Shown: positions 44,650 to 55,026, counted from the stretch's first letter. The stretch: 64,000 nt of DNA from Clarkia xantiana subsp. parviflora (GCA_036873135.1 JAPTYO010000017.1:7564001-7628000), one strand, 5' to 3'. Translations and numbers: made by a program. The notes: generated by a model from the sequence alone, not told the origin.

Positions 44650-45740
44650 TCCTCGTAATCTATCAATACCTTCATCCTAGTGACAATCTTGCTGCTCGTG
44701 TTACTAGCCATGTCCTTACTGGTTCTGAAAACTACTCCAAGTGGCGTCGTGCTATGAGATCTGTTTTAATAGGGTGTAATAAGTTTGGTTTTGACACTAG
44801 GACCTGTATTCGTGATGATTTTGAAGAAGGTTTTCATGATTTGTGGGATCACTACAACGATCATGAATGTCTATGATTTCTGATGGATCATATATTCCAT
44901 TTCAGATGAGCTTTCTGGTACTATGTACTCTGAGAACTCTATGTTTGCTTGGAGAGATTTGACAAGGTCAGCGGGTCAAGAATCTATCAATTACACAGGG
45001 AAATAGTTTTGACTCGTCAAAGACTTGATACTATTTAGATTTTTTTTTTCTTCTAAAAAATGAGGTTATTGTGGTATGAATATGACTATGTATGTGCCTT
45101 GCCACACATTGATGGTGATGAATTTCAAAAGCATCTGGATCACAAGGAGAATCAGAGACTTTTCCAGTTCTTGATAGGGTTTAATGAGATTTACTCTGGT
45201 GTCAGGAGCAATCTCTTGCTCTGGGACCCCTCCCATCTATTAACCAAGCCTACAATCTTTTGATTCAAGAGGAGAGTCAGAAAGGAATCAGTTCTGATAT
45301 TTCTGCTTATGTTGGAGGTTTCTCTGGGAACATCACCATTCCTGTTGACAAGCAAAAGGGAAACCGTAATCTTCAGTGTACTTTCTGGAACAAGAAAGGA
45401 CACTCTGTTGATCGTTGCTTCTCTAAGGGATGTGACTTTTGCAAGAAAAAAGGTCACACTAAAGATATCTGCTTCAAATGGAAGGAATATCAGAAGGCTA
45501 AGTCTGTTGTTGCCAAGGTCAATAATGCTTACCAGATTACTGATGAGAGTCCACTTGATGATGCGAAGGATGTAGCTCACACTAATGCATCTCAGAGCAA
45601 AATTACTTTTACATCAGAGGAGTTTGAGAGATGTCTGAAGAAATTGGCTTATGTTGGGAATCCCTCCAAGCTGCAGGTGCTGCCACTGTTCCTAATAGCC
45701 AGACTAGCACTGCTGGTATATCCTTATCTTATTTTGTTTC
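44650..45740 (+). pseudogene. Copia gag
   Basis: Near the start the frame reads YLHPSDNLAARVTSHVLTGS and NYSKWRRAMRSVLIGCNKFGF, the copia gag N-terminus. Several stops and frame changes follow (44875-45060). The segment FQFLIGFNEIYSGVRSNLL (about 45150-45215) and CTFWNKKGHSVDRCFSKGC (about 45380-45440) are the conserved gag core and CCHC knuckle. Lys-rich sequence after the knuckle leads to an acidic stretch. The frame is open from 45260 to 45835, but the last part (from about 45745) looks foreign. Confidence 0.85.
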
Positions 45741-45744
45741 AAAA

Positions 45745-45892
45745 TTACAATTTTCATTTTGGTTCCCCACGGGGTGGTCCTAGGGGGGCCCTCATCAGGA
45801 GGGCAGCAACCGTAGCATGCTTGCTCCACACCTAGACTAATCCCCACTCGCACCGGGTCAGCCCGTAAGGGGTAAAGTGCTTCAAATTTACA
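45745..45892. other. Unexplained segment between copia gag and protease
   Basis: Before it the copia frame reads AGISLSYFVS, and after it NWILDSTNHMSF. The 148 bases between are GC-rich (GGTTCCCCACGGGGTGGTCC, CCGGGTCAGCCCGTAAGGGG) and match no copia sequence I know. They are flanked by AAAATTAC / AAATTTAC, possibly a short duplication. A small insertion is the likely explanation. Its identity is unknown. Confidence 0.4.
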
Positions 45893-46337
45893 TGATAATT
45901 GGATTCTACTAATCACATGTCATTTCGAAATGATTGGCTGAGCAATTTGAAAACCGTTTCTGGAACTAAAGTTCAACTTCCTAATGGTGTTTTTTCTAAT
46001 GTTAATAGTATTGGGACACACAAATTTGGAAACAATTTAATACTGCAAAATAGTTTATTCTTGCCTGATTTCAACTTTAATCTTTTATCTGTTTCAAAAC
46101 TTACAAAAGAATTGAACTGTTTTGCAGTATTTTATAAAGATTTTGCTGTTTTACAGGACCTCTCAAGTGAAAGGGTCTTGTTAAGTGGTAAGTGGAGTTT
46201 AGGCCTATATTTTTTCAACTCCTCTCAGTCTCAAACTGAGAATTATCAAGCACACAATGCTCTAATTTGGCATTGCAGATTTGGGCATGCCTTTCCTAAA
46301 ACTTTACAGCATATTGATGATCTACCTTTTTTTAGAA
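45893..46337 (+). pseudogene. Copia protease remnant and pre-integrase domain
   Basis: The protease active site should read W-I-x-D-S-G-A-S-N-H-M. Here it is WILDSTNHMSF, lacking the Gly-Ala, so the catalytic site is lost. FRNDWLSNLKTVSGTKVQLP and LFLPDFNFNLLSVSKLTKE follow, as in copia proteases. Then comes the pre-integrase motif IWHCRFGHAFPKTLQ, where the second H of the zinc finger is kept. The frame is cut at RRVKNK by the Mutator-like element, whose TSD TTTTTAGAA is at 46329-46337. Confidence 0.88.
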
Positions 46338-46800
46338 GGGTTAAGAACAAAATAGGGGCCTGAATGTTTGCCCATGTTGCCAAAAGGGGTCTGAATTAAA
46401 AAAACCTATTATTAAGGGCCTGAATTTTGAGTTTTGTTGATAATCGAGTTTCCGTTCAAATTTGCTGTTAAATGTAACAGAAATACGTGAAATGACAGAC
46501 TTACCCTTTTGCAATTATTATACAAATTATCAGTTTAATTAATGAAATGTGAAATGTCTAAAATACCCCTGCACACTAATTATGCCCTAAGGCCACCACG
46601 GCCACCGACCACCACCCAGCTCCGGCGACCACCACTCCAGCTCCGGCGACCACCACCCCAGCTCCGGCGACCACCACCCCAGCTCCGGCGACCAAAAAAT
46701 GCTCCGATCGAAGCCAAAAAGCTCCGATCGGAGCAAAAAAACTTCGATCGGAGCTCCGTGGCCCCGAATCGGAGCCACAGAGCTCCAGATCGAAGCTCTG
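46338..46800 (+). repeat. MULE left terminal inverted repeat
   Basis: Begins GGGTTAAGAACAAAATAGGG. The inner part has five CCACCACCCCAGCTCCGGCG-type units of 21-22 bp, then GCTCCGATCGGAGC palindromes. The reverse complement matches 47225-47721 with small indels. Confidence 0.85.
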
Positions 46801-47199
46801 TGGTGCTCCTTGATTCTCTAACCCAATTTCACGAAGACCGTGAATGTTATTATAGCTGGACTCTCCGGCAATGTTGTTCACATTAACACAATTCTTCAAA
46901 GCCTCCATAAGCGCACGAAACACAATGCTGTAGGTCTCTTCGGTTAAGGAACCCTCCTCACTCAACTCAATAGCTCGCTTGCACAAGTCATTGTACCGTT
47001 GAACCCTCGTGTGTAGCCTTTCTGTACTATCAAGAACTAATTGCTGACTCTTAGCATCCTTCGACCATCTTTTCAATATATATTGAGATGGTATAGTCGA
47101 ATAGCCGCAGATTTGTAAAACAATCAACGAAATGTCTACAAAGGAGACCTTTGTACTCAAACAAACGGCAGCCACAAGAGACATCGGACTTTGATTCAT
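46800..47199 (-). pseudogene. FAR1-related (FRS)-like C-terminal fragment inside the MULE
   Basis: The minus frame starting at 47199 has [20 protein letters not shown], then [16 protein letters not shown], then SKDAKSQQ, then a helical region RYNDLCKRAIELSEEGSLTE and FRALMEALKNCVNV. The block [15 protein letters not shown] is characteristic of plant FAR1/FRS transcription factors just after their SWIM zinc finger, and the helical tail also fits. FAR1/FRS proteins derive from MULE transposases. This could therefore be either captured host sequence or a leftover of an older transposase; the strong match to the FRS form favours capture. The reading past 46800 runs into the inverted repeat and is artificial. 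No intact zinc finger or DDE domain is present. Confidence 0.6.
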
Positions 47200-47224
47200 T
47201 CCATTGTTACCATAAACTGTTGCT

Positions 47225-47721
47225 TGGAGCTCTATGGCTCCGATTCGGGGCCACGGAGCTCCGATCTGGAGCTCTGTGGCCCCGAATCGGAGCCACAGAG
47301 CTCCGATCGAAGCTTTGGAGCTCCGATCGGAGCTTTTTGGCTCCGATCGGAGCCTTTTTGGGTCGTCGGAGGGCGTGGTGGTCGTCGGAGCTGGGTGGTG
47401 GTCGCCGGAGATGGGTAGTGGTCGCCGGAGCCGGGTGGTGGTGGTCGCCGGAGCTGTGGTGGCTTAAAGGGTATTTTCGTCTTTTTAGGTCAAACATGTG
47501 AGGGACACACTCTGGTCAAAGGGTATTTTCGGGTTTTCAAATTATTTTCGGTCACATGCCAAGCATGTGACAACTTTTCGTCAATTTTAACAGAAAAAAT
47601 AGACGGAGACCTCACTTATACAGAAAACTCAAAACTCAGGCCCTTAATAATACTTTTTTTCAATTTAGACCCCTTTTGGCAACATAGGCAAACATTCAGG
47701 CCCCTATTGTGTTCTTAACCC
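47225..47721 (-). repeat. MULE right terminal inverted repeat
   Basis: Inverted copy of 46338-46800. It includes GAGCTCCGATCGGAGC palindromes at 47310-47360 and GTGGTCGCCGGAGCTGGG-type units at 47380-47460, and ends CTATTGTGTTCTTAACCC. Confidence 0.85.
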
Positions 47722-47730
47722 TTTTTAGAA

Positions 47731-48345
47731 ATAAAAATGTTTTCATTGATACTTTTCTTGTCTGTCCAAAGGCTAAAATAATTAGGAAGTCCTTCCCTAT
47801 TTCTAAATCTAGCACCTATGATAATAAAAGTTTTTTTTCTCACTCTGGTTGATGATTACTCTCGTGTGACTTGGGTTCATTTGATGCATTTTAAATGTGA
47901 TGTATTTATGGTTCTGAGAAGTTATATTGTCAAGATTGAAACCTAATTTGGAAAAGTTGTAAAATGCTTTCGTACTGATAATGGTTCTAAGTTTTTCAAT
48001 GAGCATGTAAACTCTCTTTTTCAATCTAAAGGCATGTTGCATCAAAGCTCTTGTACTTATACCCCACAACAAAATGGTAGGGCTGAAAGAAAACATAGAC
48101 ACCTCCTTGAGGTTGCTAGGTCTTTAAAATTACATACTTTTATTCCTGACAAATTCTGGGGGGGGGGGGGGGGGGGGATTTTGACTGCTTGCTGTCTAAT
48201 AAACCTTATGCCAACTGATGTTCTAAAAGGCAAAAGCCACCTAGAAGTTTCCAGTGGAGTGAAACCCTGTATTGATCATTTAAAGGTTTTTGGGTGTCTA
48301 TGTTATGCAAAAAATACTAGTTTCACATGATAAGTTTGCTTCCAA
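47731..48345 (+). pseudogene. Copia integrase core
   Basis: After the MULE the frame resumes with KNVFIDTFLVCPKAKIIRKS. The core then shows LTLVDDYSRVTWVHLM (first catalytic D region), CFRTDNGSKF (second D) and YTPQQNGRAERKHRHLLE (catalytic E), so the D,D-35-E pattern is preserved. One stop separates the T-F part near 47950. FWG is followed by 20 G residues (48158-48177) where copia elements normally encode FWGEAVLTACYLIN. The frame then continues ILTACCLINLMPTDVLKGKS and LKVFGCLCYAKN. Confidence 0.9.
48158..48177. repeat. Poly-G run of 20
   Basis: A homopolymer in the integrase replaces two or three expected codons. It could be a true expansion or a sequencing/assembly artefact. Confidence 0.9.
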
Positions 48346-49445
48346 AGCAATCAATTATGTTTTTATGGGGTATTCTGAGACAAAAAATGGATATAGACTC
48401 TATGATTTGATGAATTCAAAGTGTTTTGTTAGTGGAGATTAGATTTCATGAGATTATATATCCCTTTAGCTAACCAGGTTTATATGAAAAACAAATTTCT
48501 TTTGAGGTGCCTATTGAAGCTGACTCTTCATCCACTTTTGTTGATCCTTTTTTTGATATTGAAGAGGATGATGTTGTTGATCATGTTTCAGATGATGAGT
48601 CACCTATTGATGACTCTGATGATATTCCTCCAGATGATGGGTCTATTCCCTCTGATGGAAATACTTTATCTCGTAGGTATACCCCTGATCTTCCTGTCAC
48701 CAGGTTTGGCAGGCCTGTGAGACCAGCTATTTGGTAAGGAATGTCCTTGGAAATGCTACTAGTGTATACTCTATATGCAAATATGTTTCTTATGATCATT
48801 TATATGATCCATATAAATGTTATCTCACCTCTTTTTCTGAGATTATTGAGCCTTCTAGCTATATTGAAGCAGCAAAGGACCCTGCTCGGGTTAAGCCTAC
48901 GCATGAAGAAATTAAAGCTTTGGAGGACATCACTACTTGGAATCTTATGCCTCTTCCTACAGGTAAAAGAGCAATTTGCTGTAAGTGGGTTTACAAACTG
49001 AAATACAAGTCTGATCGTAGCTTAAAAAGGTATAAAGTTAGGCTTGTGGCTAAGGGTTATAAACAGATGTATGGTGTAATTTGCAAAAATGAACATTGTG
49101 CGTATTGTTTTAACTCTAGCATCTATTTTTAAATGGGCCCTCTACCAAATGGATGTTTACAATGCTTTCATACAAGGAGAGTTGGATGAGAAGGTTTATA
49201 TCAGCTTCCTGAGAGTTTTTGCAATCAGGGGGAGTGTGGTGATCTTGTTTGTAGATTGTAAAAATCCCTCAATGTACTTAAGCAAGAAAGTAGACAATGG
49301 AATATCAGGTTGAGCAATGTTCTTTTAGAATATGGTTATTCTCAGTCTTAGATAGATTACTTCATGTTTACTAAACTTTTTGGCACTCAGTTTGTTGTCC
49401 TGCTAGTTTATGTTGATGATTTGTTGATTTCTAGAAATATTAGTT
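48346..49445 (+). pseudogene. Copia linker and RT, first part
   Basis: Acidic linker (DIEEDDVVDHVSDDESPIDD), then the RT start HEEIKALEDITTWNLMPLP..AICCKWVYKLKYKSDRSLKR and YKVRLVAKGYKQ. A deletion removes the usual GVDYHETF block. Then NIVRIVLTLASIFKWALYQM plus DVYNAFIQGELDEKVYI carries the first catalytic Asp region, and LLVYVDDLLISRNI (about 49400-49440) contains the YVDD active site. Several frameshifts occur (49060, 49210 and 49310). The reading stops at about 49445, where unrelated DNA begins. Confidence 0.88.
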
Positions 49446-49876
49446 GATGCAGACGCAGCCGAGTAGTTTCGAAGATTTTTTGCCGTGAATAGTATTTTTC
49501 GGGCGAACGTTCGGATTTTCGCGCGTGAATAGCGTTTTTCGGGCGGAAACAGCGTTCCGGTCCAAAATCTCGGCTATGCCGTGTATTGCGCTGCTTTTTG
49601 GCCAAATTTCATCATCTGAGGGGTCAAAATCACACTTTTATGTTATTTCAGGTCTTTTTTTACAGTTTTCAATTTATTCGGGACTTTTTCGTCATTTTTG
49701 ATTATTTCATAGATTAGGGTTTTCTATTTAAGACATTGTTGGCCGAATTTTACATTCAGTTATTGATAAATTAGAAAATTGTGGTTTTTCCTCAACCCTG
49801 CGTTTGATTTTCGATATTCTTTGAATCAACGAATTTCTGCGTTTCCTATCCCCATCACGCTACATCTGTTGTACTC
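49446..49876. mobile_element. Insert in copia RT, LTR-like (about 430 bp)
   Basis: RT reading stops after YVDDLLISRNI and resumes with SAKLKYVLEDNFKMKDLG at about 49880. The insert begins near TGATGCAGACGCAGCCGAG and ends near TATCCCCATCACGCTACATC. It has TTCTATTTAAGACATTG (TATA-like, about 49725) followed by a TTGATTTTCGATATTC stretch, as in a solo LTR. I could not fix a duplication or exact ends. Confidence 0.5.
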
Positions 49877-50862
49877 TGAGTGCAAAATTGAAATATGTTT
49901 TAGAAGACAACTTCAAAATGAAAGATTTAGGTTAATTGAATTATTTTCTTGGTATTGAAGTTGTGAGGTCTGTGAAATGGGTATCATTCTCAATCAGAGG
50001 AAATATGCTTTGGAAATGATATCTTCTACTGGTTTATCTAGTTCTAAACCAGCAAAGACTCCTATGGAGGTTAAATTGAAGTTACTAGTAGAAAATATGA
50101 TGAGCATTTGTGTTTGAATGAGCATGATCGTCTCCTAGATGATGATGTCAGTTATAGACGTCTGATAGGAAAATTGCTGTATCTAACTATTACTAGACCT
50201 GATATAACTTTTGTAGTTAGACATTTAAGCCAATTTATGTAGCATCCCAAGGTCTCACACTTGCAGGCTCCTCTTAGAGTGGTAATATATGTTAAACGGG
50301 GACCTGGTAAAGGAGTTTTTATTTCATCTGATTCTTTACTTGGGCTTATTGCGTATTGTGACTCGGATTGGAGAAATTTTTTATAGACAAGGAAGTCTAT
50401 TACTGGTTTTTGTGTAAAGCTAGGTGAGTCATTGATTTCGTGGAAAGTAAAAAAAAACAGACTACCTTGTCTAGGTCCTCAGAAGAGGCAGAATATAAAA
50501 GTCTGGGTGATGTGTTATCTGAAGTTTTGTGGCCTGAAGGCTTTCTATCTGAATTGGAAGTTAAGCAAATAAAATTTGTCGTGGTTTATTGTGATAATCA
50601 GTCTGCTATCAAGATTGCTACAAATTCTATATTTCATGAGAGGACAAAGCATATTGAGATAGACTGTAATTACATTAGATAATTTGTCACTAACAAGACT
50701 ATCCAGTTGCAGCATGTTCCTATAGGGGATCAAGTTGCAAATTTGTTTACCAAGCCTCTTTATTGAGATCAGAATAGTGTTCTGTCTGATAGACTTGGAT
50801 TGAAGAATAACTATATTGAACATGTTGTTGAAGTCAGGATTCCTAGCTTGAGAGGGAGTGAA
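49877..50862 (+). pseudogene. Copia RT C-terminus and RNase H
   Basis: The RT tail reads KLKYVLEDNFKMKDLG..LNYFLGIEVVRS, then QRKYALEMISSTGLSSSKPA and [20 protein letters not shown]. RNase H follows: KQTTLSRSSEEAEYKSLGDV, VVVYCDNQSAIKIATNSIFH and ERTKHIEIDCNYIR, with the catalytic E, D residues of the copia type, and ends QVANLFTKPLY. Stops occur near 50110, 50240, 50380, 50680 and 50765. It ends at the purine-rich SLRGS (TTGAGAGGGAGTG, 50850-50862). Confidence 0.9.
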
Positions 50863-50864
50863 GA

Positions 50865-51180
50865 AACTAAGAGTCAAGCTGGTCCCTTCTTCTTGGGCTT
50901 GTTTGTATTGGGCTAGTCTTGTTGTGTTGCTTAGAGATTTTGGGCGTGTTTGGTTTGTCATGTTTGGCCCGTGTGGCCTATTTGGTCCGTTGGTTATTCT
51001 TTCTGGTAATTTGTTCCTTAGTTGACAAGTTTAGGGTGTAACTTGTGTTTACTATTTAGTCTAGGTATTTTGGAGACTGGGGTCTAGATGAAGGAACACC
51101 TGGGACGAACCCTAAGTGCATGCACCTCTTTTCTCTCTTTTCCTCTCTAGGGTTTTGTCCTTTCTCTTAAGAGATAAAAA
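50865..51180 (+). repeat. Probable copia 3' LTR or 3' end
   Basis: Follows the purine tract directly. It contains GGGCTTGTTTGTATTGGGCT, and TCTCTCTTTTCCTCTCTAGG plus GTTTTGTCC near 51135-51160, as in LTR ends. It shows no similarity to 43103-44640, so the matching 5' LTR is missing from the window. Confidence 0.45.
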
Positions 51181-51182
51181 CG

Positions 51183-51880
51183 ATGTATATTATTGTTGAT
51201 GGACAAGAATCAACTTCTAAAAATTATCTATGTCATTTTCATCTTGAAAAAGAAGAAACATGGGATCACTTTATGTGGACATGTTCTTTTGCTATTCAGA
51301 TTTGGTTCGCATTTCCTCTTATGCTTCATCCAACTAACATCCCTCCTACAAGGATTATAGATTGGTTAGACTGGGAGTTGGGACCTCAAATGTCCACCAA
51401 AGTAGGCAAGTCTTTGTACAACATTGTGTCATTTTCTGGAGTATTTGGTTGAGTCAGAATGAGTTGGTCTTCCAACAACAAAGACCACGTGTTTCTATAA
51501 TTATCTCTTGTATTAATACATTTTTGGCCGATCATGATGATTTTTTGTGCCATTGATAAAAATCTTTTACAATAAGTTCATCACTGGCGAACTTCACCAA
51601 GAAAGGGTAATACACATGTCACAGTTACATCGACAAGGATGGAGAATTGTATCCGATGGTGCTGTAAATATATCTAGGGGTTATTTTTGTCCCTTCACGA
51701 TATCCTGCAGTTCTCTATGGTGTTATTTCAGATATTTCGCAACTTTTATCTTATTATACTTCAATTTATGTTGTTAAAGTTAGTAGAAATGAACCTAAAC
51801 TCTAAAGTTGCTCGTGTGTTAAATAAGCAAACGATCTATTATCTTCGTTTTTTTGGGTGTTGGTTTGCTCTAAACATTCC
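51183..51880 (+). pseudogene. LINE-like 3' ORF2 fragment
   Basis: The frame reads LCHFHLEKEETWDHFMWTCS, then FAIQIWFAFPLM, resembling the zinc-binding domain at the end of plant LINE reverse transcriptases (C..C..E..H..C..W). One base shift later comes IFWSIWLSQNELVFQQQRP (the IWxxRNxxxF motif), and further on HRQGWRIVSDGAVNISRGYF, which resembles the start of the RNase H-like domain found in plant L1 elements. Tat-2 interrupts it at 51881. The flank resumes at 62490 without further motifs. The rest of the LINE is absent. Confidence 0.5.
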
Positions 51881-52545
51881 TGATGGATCAAGGTTGGAAC
51901 TCCGGTACGTCCTTGACAGAAATCCGAACTCCTTCGCTCCAAGTCATTCTGCAAGAAGGGGATAGACCGGGCGGTGACCCAAAATCCCTCTCTGATGCTT
52001 AAATGAGTATCTTGAGGCAGGCAAGCAAGTATCAGTATGTAAGTATGTGAACGTATCAATCCTGAGGTAACTCCTTCCTTTATATAGGGGAGGGGTTACC
52101 TCAGTTACCTGTTGGGATAACTGCCGTGTTCCGCTTATCTCGGCCAGTAACCCACGTTCCGTCTTTTCCGGTCACTTCCCCACTATGTTGATAGTGGGCG
52201 TATTTCTCGGCCTCGTGCTCTGGTGGCAAGTCCCGACAGAAGTCGGGGACTCCAGAGTTATCTCCTTTGGTCACCGCTTGGGGCCCCTCGTCATCGGGAC
52301 AGGGCCAATCTTCTCAGGGATTCAATATCGGGGCCTACTCAAAGGCATATCGTCGGGGCCTACTCAAAGGCATATCATCGGGGCCTACTTAAAGGCATAT
52401 CATCGGGAGCGTTCAACTCATATATCGGGACCGACCTTGTCGGGACCCCTCGTATTGGTCTTCTAATCCTCATTTGGGGCCCAGTGGGCCTACTTCGCCG
52501 TTTAGTCGTCGTTAATGGGCCTAACGGCTATATCAAAACCCATCA
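51881..52545 (-). repeat. Tat-2 left LTR (3' LTR)
   Basis: 665 bp. It begins TGATGG instead of TGTTGG and is followed by the purine-tract complement TTTGCCCCCAAGAC. CCTTTATATAGGG near 52077 is the minus-strand TATA region. Confidence 0.96.
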
Positions 52546-52890
52546 TTTGCCCCCAAGACATGAGGGACTTATAGTTCGTCGTGTCTTCCAGTTCCGGACC
52601 TCCCGATATCGGTATCAGAGGGTTTTGACTCTACGAAAAATCTTCTGAAGCAGATCTCCTCTTCCAAGATTCCCCAATATTTTGAGGATAACCATCGAAT
52701 CCGAAAAGATTTCTCGGTCACTCAACTATTAAATGCAGCAGGTGACGAAGCGACGGTTTGGGTACCCGTGCCTGTTTTTTCTGAAAAAGCACTTTATAGC
52801 CGTTTTGTCTCTAGTGTTTCGACGATTCAGATTGAGGCGTTTTATCTTCAACGATTCGGATTGCAACGTCTCTTTGGCTGTCCTCTCTCC

Positions 52891-52897
52891 TATAAAA
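52891..52897 (+). promoter_or_regulatory. TATA box of the Tat-2 antisense gene
   Basis: TATAAAA in CTCTCCTATAAAACCCC, 153 bp before ATG 53044. Conserved with 5238-5244 in Tat-1. Confidence 0.65.
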
Positions 52898-53050
52898 CCC
52901 CAAATCTTGGCACTATTCAGTTCTCCTTTACCGTTTCATTCTCTGCGTTTTCAAAAGCTCGAGCTCTCCTTTCTTTCTCTAATCAACACTCCGGCGACCG
53001 GAATCTCCGACCATCAAGATCATCCTTTCTTCTCCGATTCAACATGTCTG

Positions 53051-53172
53051 GTAAGATTTTCTCCTTCGATTCCGAAGAGACTTGTTAGCATAGTTTTTCT
53101 TTTATCTCAATTAACTTACCCGAACTTTTGCGGAAATCGACTGTGCTTTTTCTTGCTCTGATTACTTTCCAG
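53051..53172 (+). other. Intron 1 of the Tat-2 antisense gene
   Basis: 122 bp, G|GTAAGATTTT..TTTCCAG|ACGG. In Tat-1 the matching intron is 5400-5510 (G|GTAAGACC..TTTTCAG|ACAG). The splice signals are on the strand opposite to the retrotransposon RNA. Confidence 0.7.
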
Positions 53173-53981
53173 ACGGTGAGTCCAGTTCTGGGGGGAGGAA
53201 GCCCTTCAAGTTCGATTATGCTTGCAATGAGATTTCCGACACTGCTTATGATGCAGCTCTCCGGGAGGGGTGCATTACTTCCATCTGGGAGCCTCGCTTC
53301 CCTTTTCCTTGGCCCCGCGTCCCGGGTGACCCTGTGGCCACTCGTCACCGGGAAGGGGAGGTATTTGTCTCCACCGGGCAAATATCGACAGGGATCCGAT
53401 TCCCCTTCTGTGGGGACATAGTCGAGATGTGTACATATTACAAAACACATCCGACTACTTTCTCCCCCCACGACATCCGCGTGTGGAATGCTTTCCGCGT
53501 CCTTTTCTTCTGTCAACAATGGCCCTATAGCCTCCGACTCTTCCGGACCTTCTATGGATTGAAGTGCAATGATGCCGGATTCTGTGCCTTCTACTCGCGG
53601 ATGCCTAAGTGGAGCAAGGCGCAGCTCTCTCGGTACAGCTGGAATGGTGACACCTGGAAGGTCGCCAAGGGTCGGGGGCTCCTCACTGACTCGGGGCCCG
53701 ACAACAGTGGCTGGAAGAGGAGTTATTTCTTCATCCGAAACAGCTCCATCCCATGGCCCCGATGGGAGGTTGAGACGGACCCTGCTCCCGCTTTCCACAC
53801 TTACTCCGAGGAGGATTTCCAGATTCTCCACTGCATCTAGCTTTATCGTTGGGGGGACTCTTTCACTCCCCTCGACGCCAACTCCATCGGGGAGCGGGAC
53901 CTGGTTCTGACCGGGATCCGACTCCTTGATATCGTGTCCGGGGGTCAACTCTTCGAAGACCCTTCTAACCTCGTTCCTTGG

Positions 53982-54027
53982 GTAATATTCTAACTGTCCT
54001 TTCGTTTTCGTCTTTGCAGCTAAAAAG
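53982..54027 (+). other. Intron 2 of the Tat-2 antisense gene
   Basis: 46 bp, TGG|GTAATA..CTAAAAAG|GTATCA. The upstream AG at 54019 would put a stop in frame, so the acceptor at 54027 is preferred. Tat-1 shows the same pair (6319-6362). At 46 bp it is shorter than usual plant introns, so the call is less sure than for intron 1. Confidence 0.5.
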
Positions 54028-55026
54028 GTATCATTGCTGACCAATCTCGTGCTTAAGCAGGCGGAGACTGATGCTGTCCCACGCCCCGCGAGGAAGACGA
54101 AGTCTTCAAAGAGGGCCGCCTCCTCATCGGCACCTCCCACCTCGGAGCAAATCAAGCGGGCCCGGGTGGAGAAGATGGAGCAGATCTTCAACACCAAGAC
54201 TCCCGAGGAAGGTAAACAGCTTCGCTTAGTAATTCGATTGTACAGGAGGCGTATTCCTAAGGAGTTGATCCCCTCCGATAAGGGAGCCAGGATCGAAGGG
54301 ATCAAACGCATCCTGCAAGGAGAAACTCCCCGCGTCCTCAAAGCGGGTTACTACAATTATTACGGGAAGGATCAATATCTCTCCCGTCGCGTCATCTGGT
54401 GTAAGGATCCTGATCAACTTCCTGACTTTCTTTCTGAAGCTTCTCGTCCTCCAGCTGCAGGTCGATCGGGATCTGGAGCTTCGGCGGGGGAGCCCCTCCT
54501 TTCTCTTCCTTCCCCCGGAGGATCGGGGATTGAAGACGTCCCGACGGACGGCCAGTTCCGTCGGGTGATGGACCTGGATGTCTCTCATTCTTCTGAGGAG
54601 GCAAGCGAGGGTCAGCCCCTGGTTCGTCGTCGGGGGGGCGAGGCAGACCCCGCTGGAGCCGACTCCCGAAGGGCTACCTCCATCTTCTCCGACGCCGCAG
54701 CTTTCGCCAGTCTTGAGCCTGACTCCCGAGGGGACGACGGGTTCTCATGGTGGCTCGGAGGCCCGTACCCCCTACACTCATACCTTCGTTCCTCCTCTCC
54801 CCTTAGACGGGAGCTTCTACCAGGTTTACGCCCCCGACCAAGCGGCGGCTCCCTGGACTCCGATCGAGTCATTGCGGGGGGTCCCGCTGCGTCGGGATGA
54901 TGTATAGACGGAACTGGGTCTGAACCTACTGGCAGGCTCAGTTCCACCATCTATGAAGCTTCTGCTCTCCCTGGCTCGAGAGGACATCCACGCGGACATT
55001 CGCGCCATGGGCGTTCGTCGCGTAGA

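Larger units (their letters stand above)
46338..47721. mobile_element. Mutator-like element (MULE) carrying an FRS-like gene fragment
   Basis: Flanked by a perfect 9-bp duplication TTTTTAGAA (46329-46337 and 47722-47730), the length made by Mutator elements. The ends are inverted repeats beginning GGGTTAAGAACAMAATAGGG and continuing with few mismatches for about 110 bp. Further in, GC-rich blocks (46590-46800 against 47225-47465) are also inverted copies, so each arm is about 450 bp. The middle (46800-47220) holds a fragment resembling FAR1-RELATED SEQUENCE proteins on the minus strand. There is no transposase catalytic domain, so the copy is non-autonomous. It sits exactly between the copia pre-integrase and integrase coding parts. 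Confidence 0.93.
44650..51180 (+). mobile_element. Decayed Ty1/copia element
   Basis: Plus strand, in copia order: gag (44650-45740), protease and pre-integrase (45896-46337), integrase (47731-48345), RT (48730-49445 and 49880-50250) and RNase H (50300-50760). Integrase before RT identifies Ty1/copia. It is interrupted by a Mutator-like element at 46338-47721 and a further insert at about 49446-49876, and has stops and frameshifts throughout. The purine tract TTGAGAGGGAGTG ends near 50864, and what follows to 51180 is probably its 3' LTR. Confidence 0.9.

Noticed and set aside
47191..47497. Gly/Trp/Ser-rich frames in the MULE right arm
   Set aside because: Generated by palindromic GATCGGAGC and CGGAGCTGGGTGG repeats in the inverted repeat.
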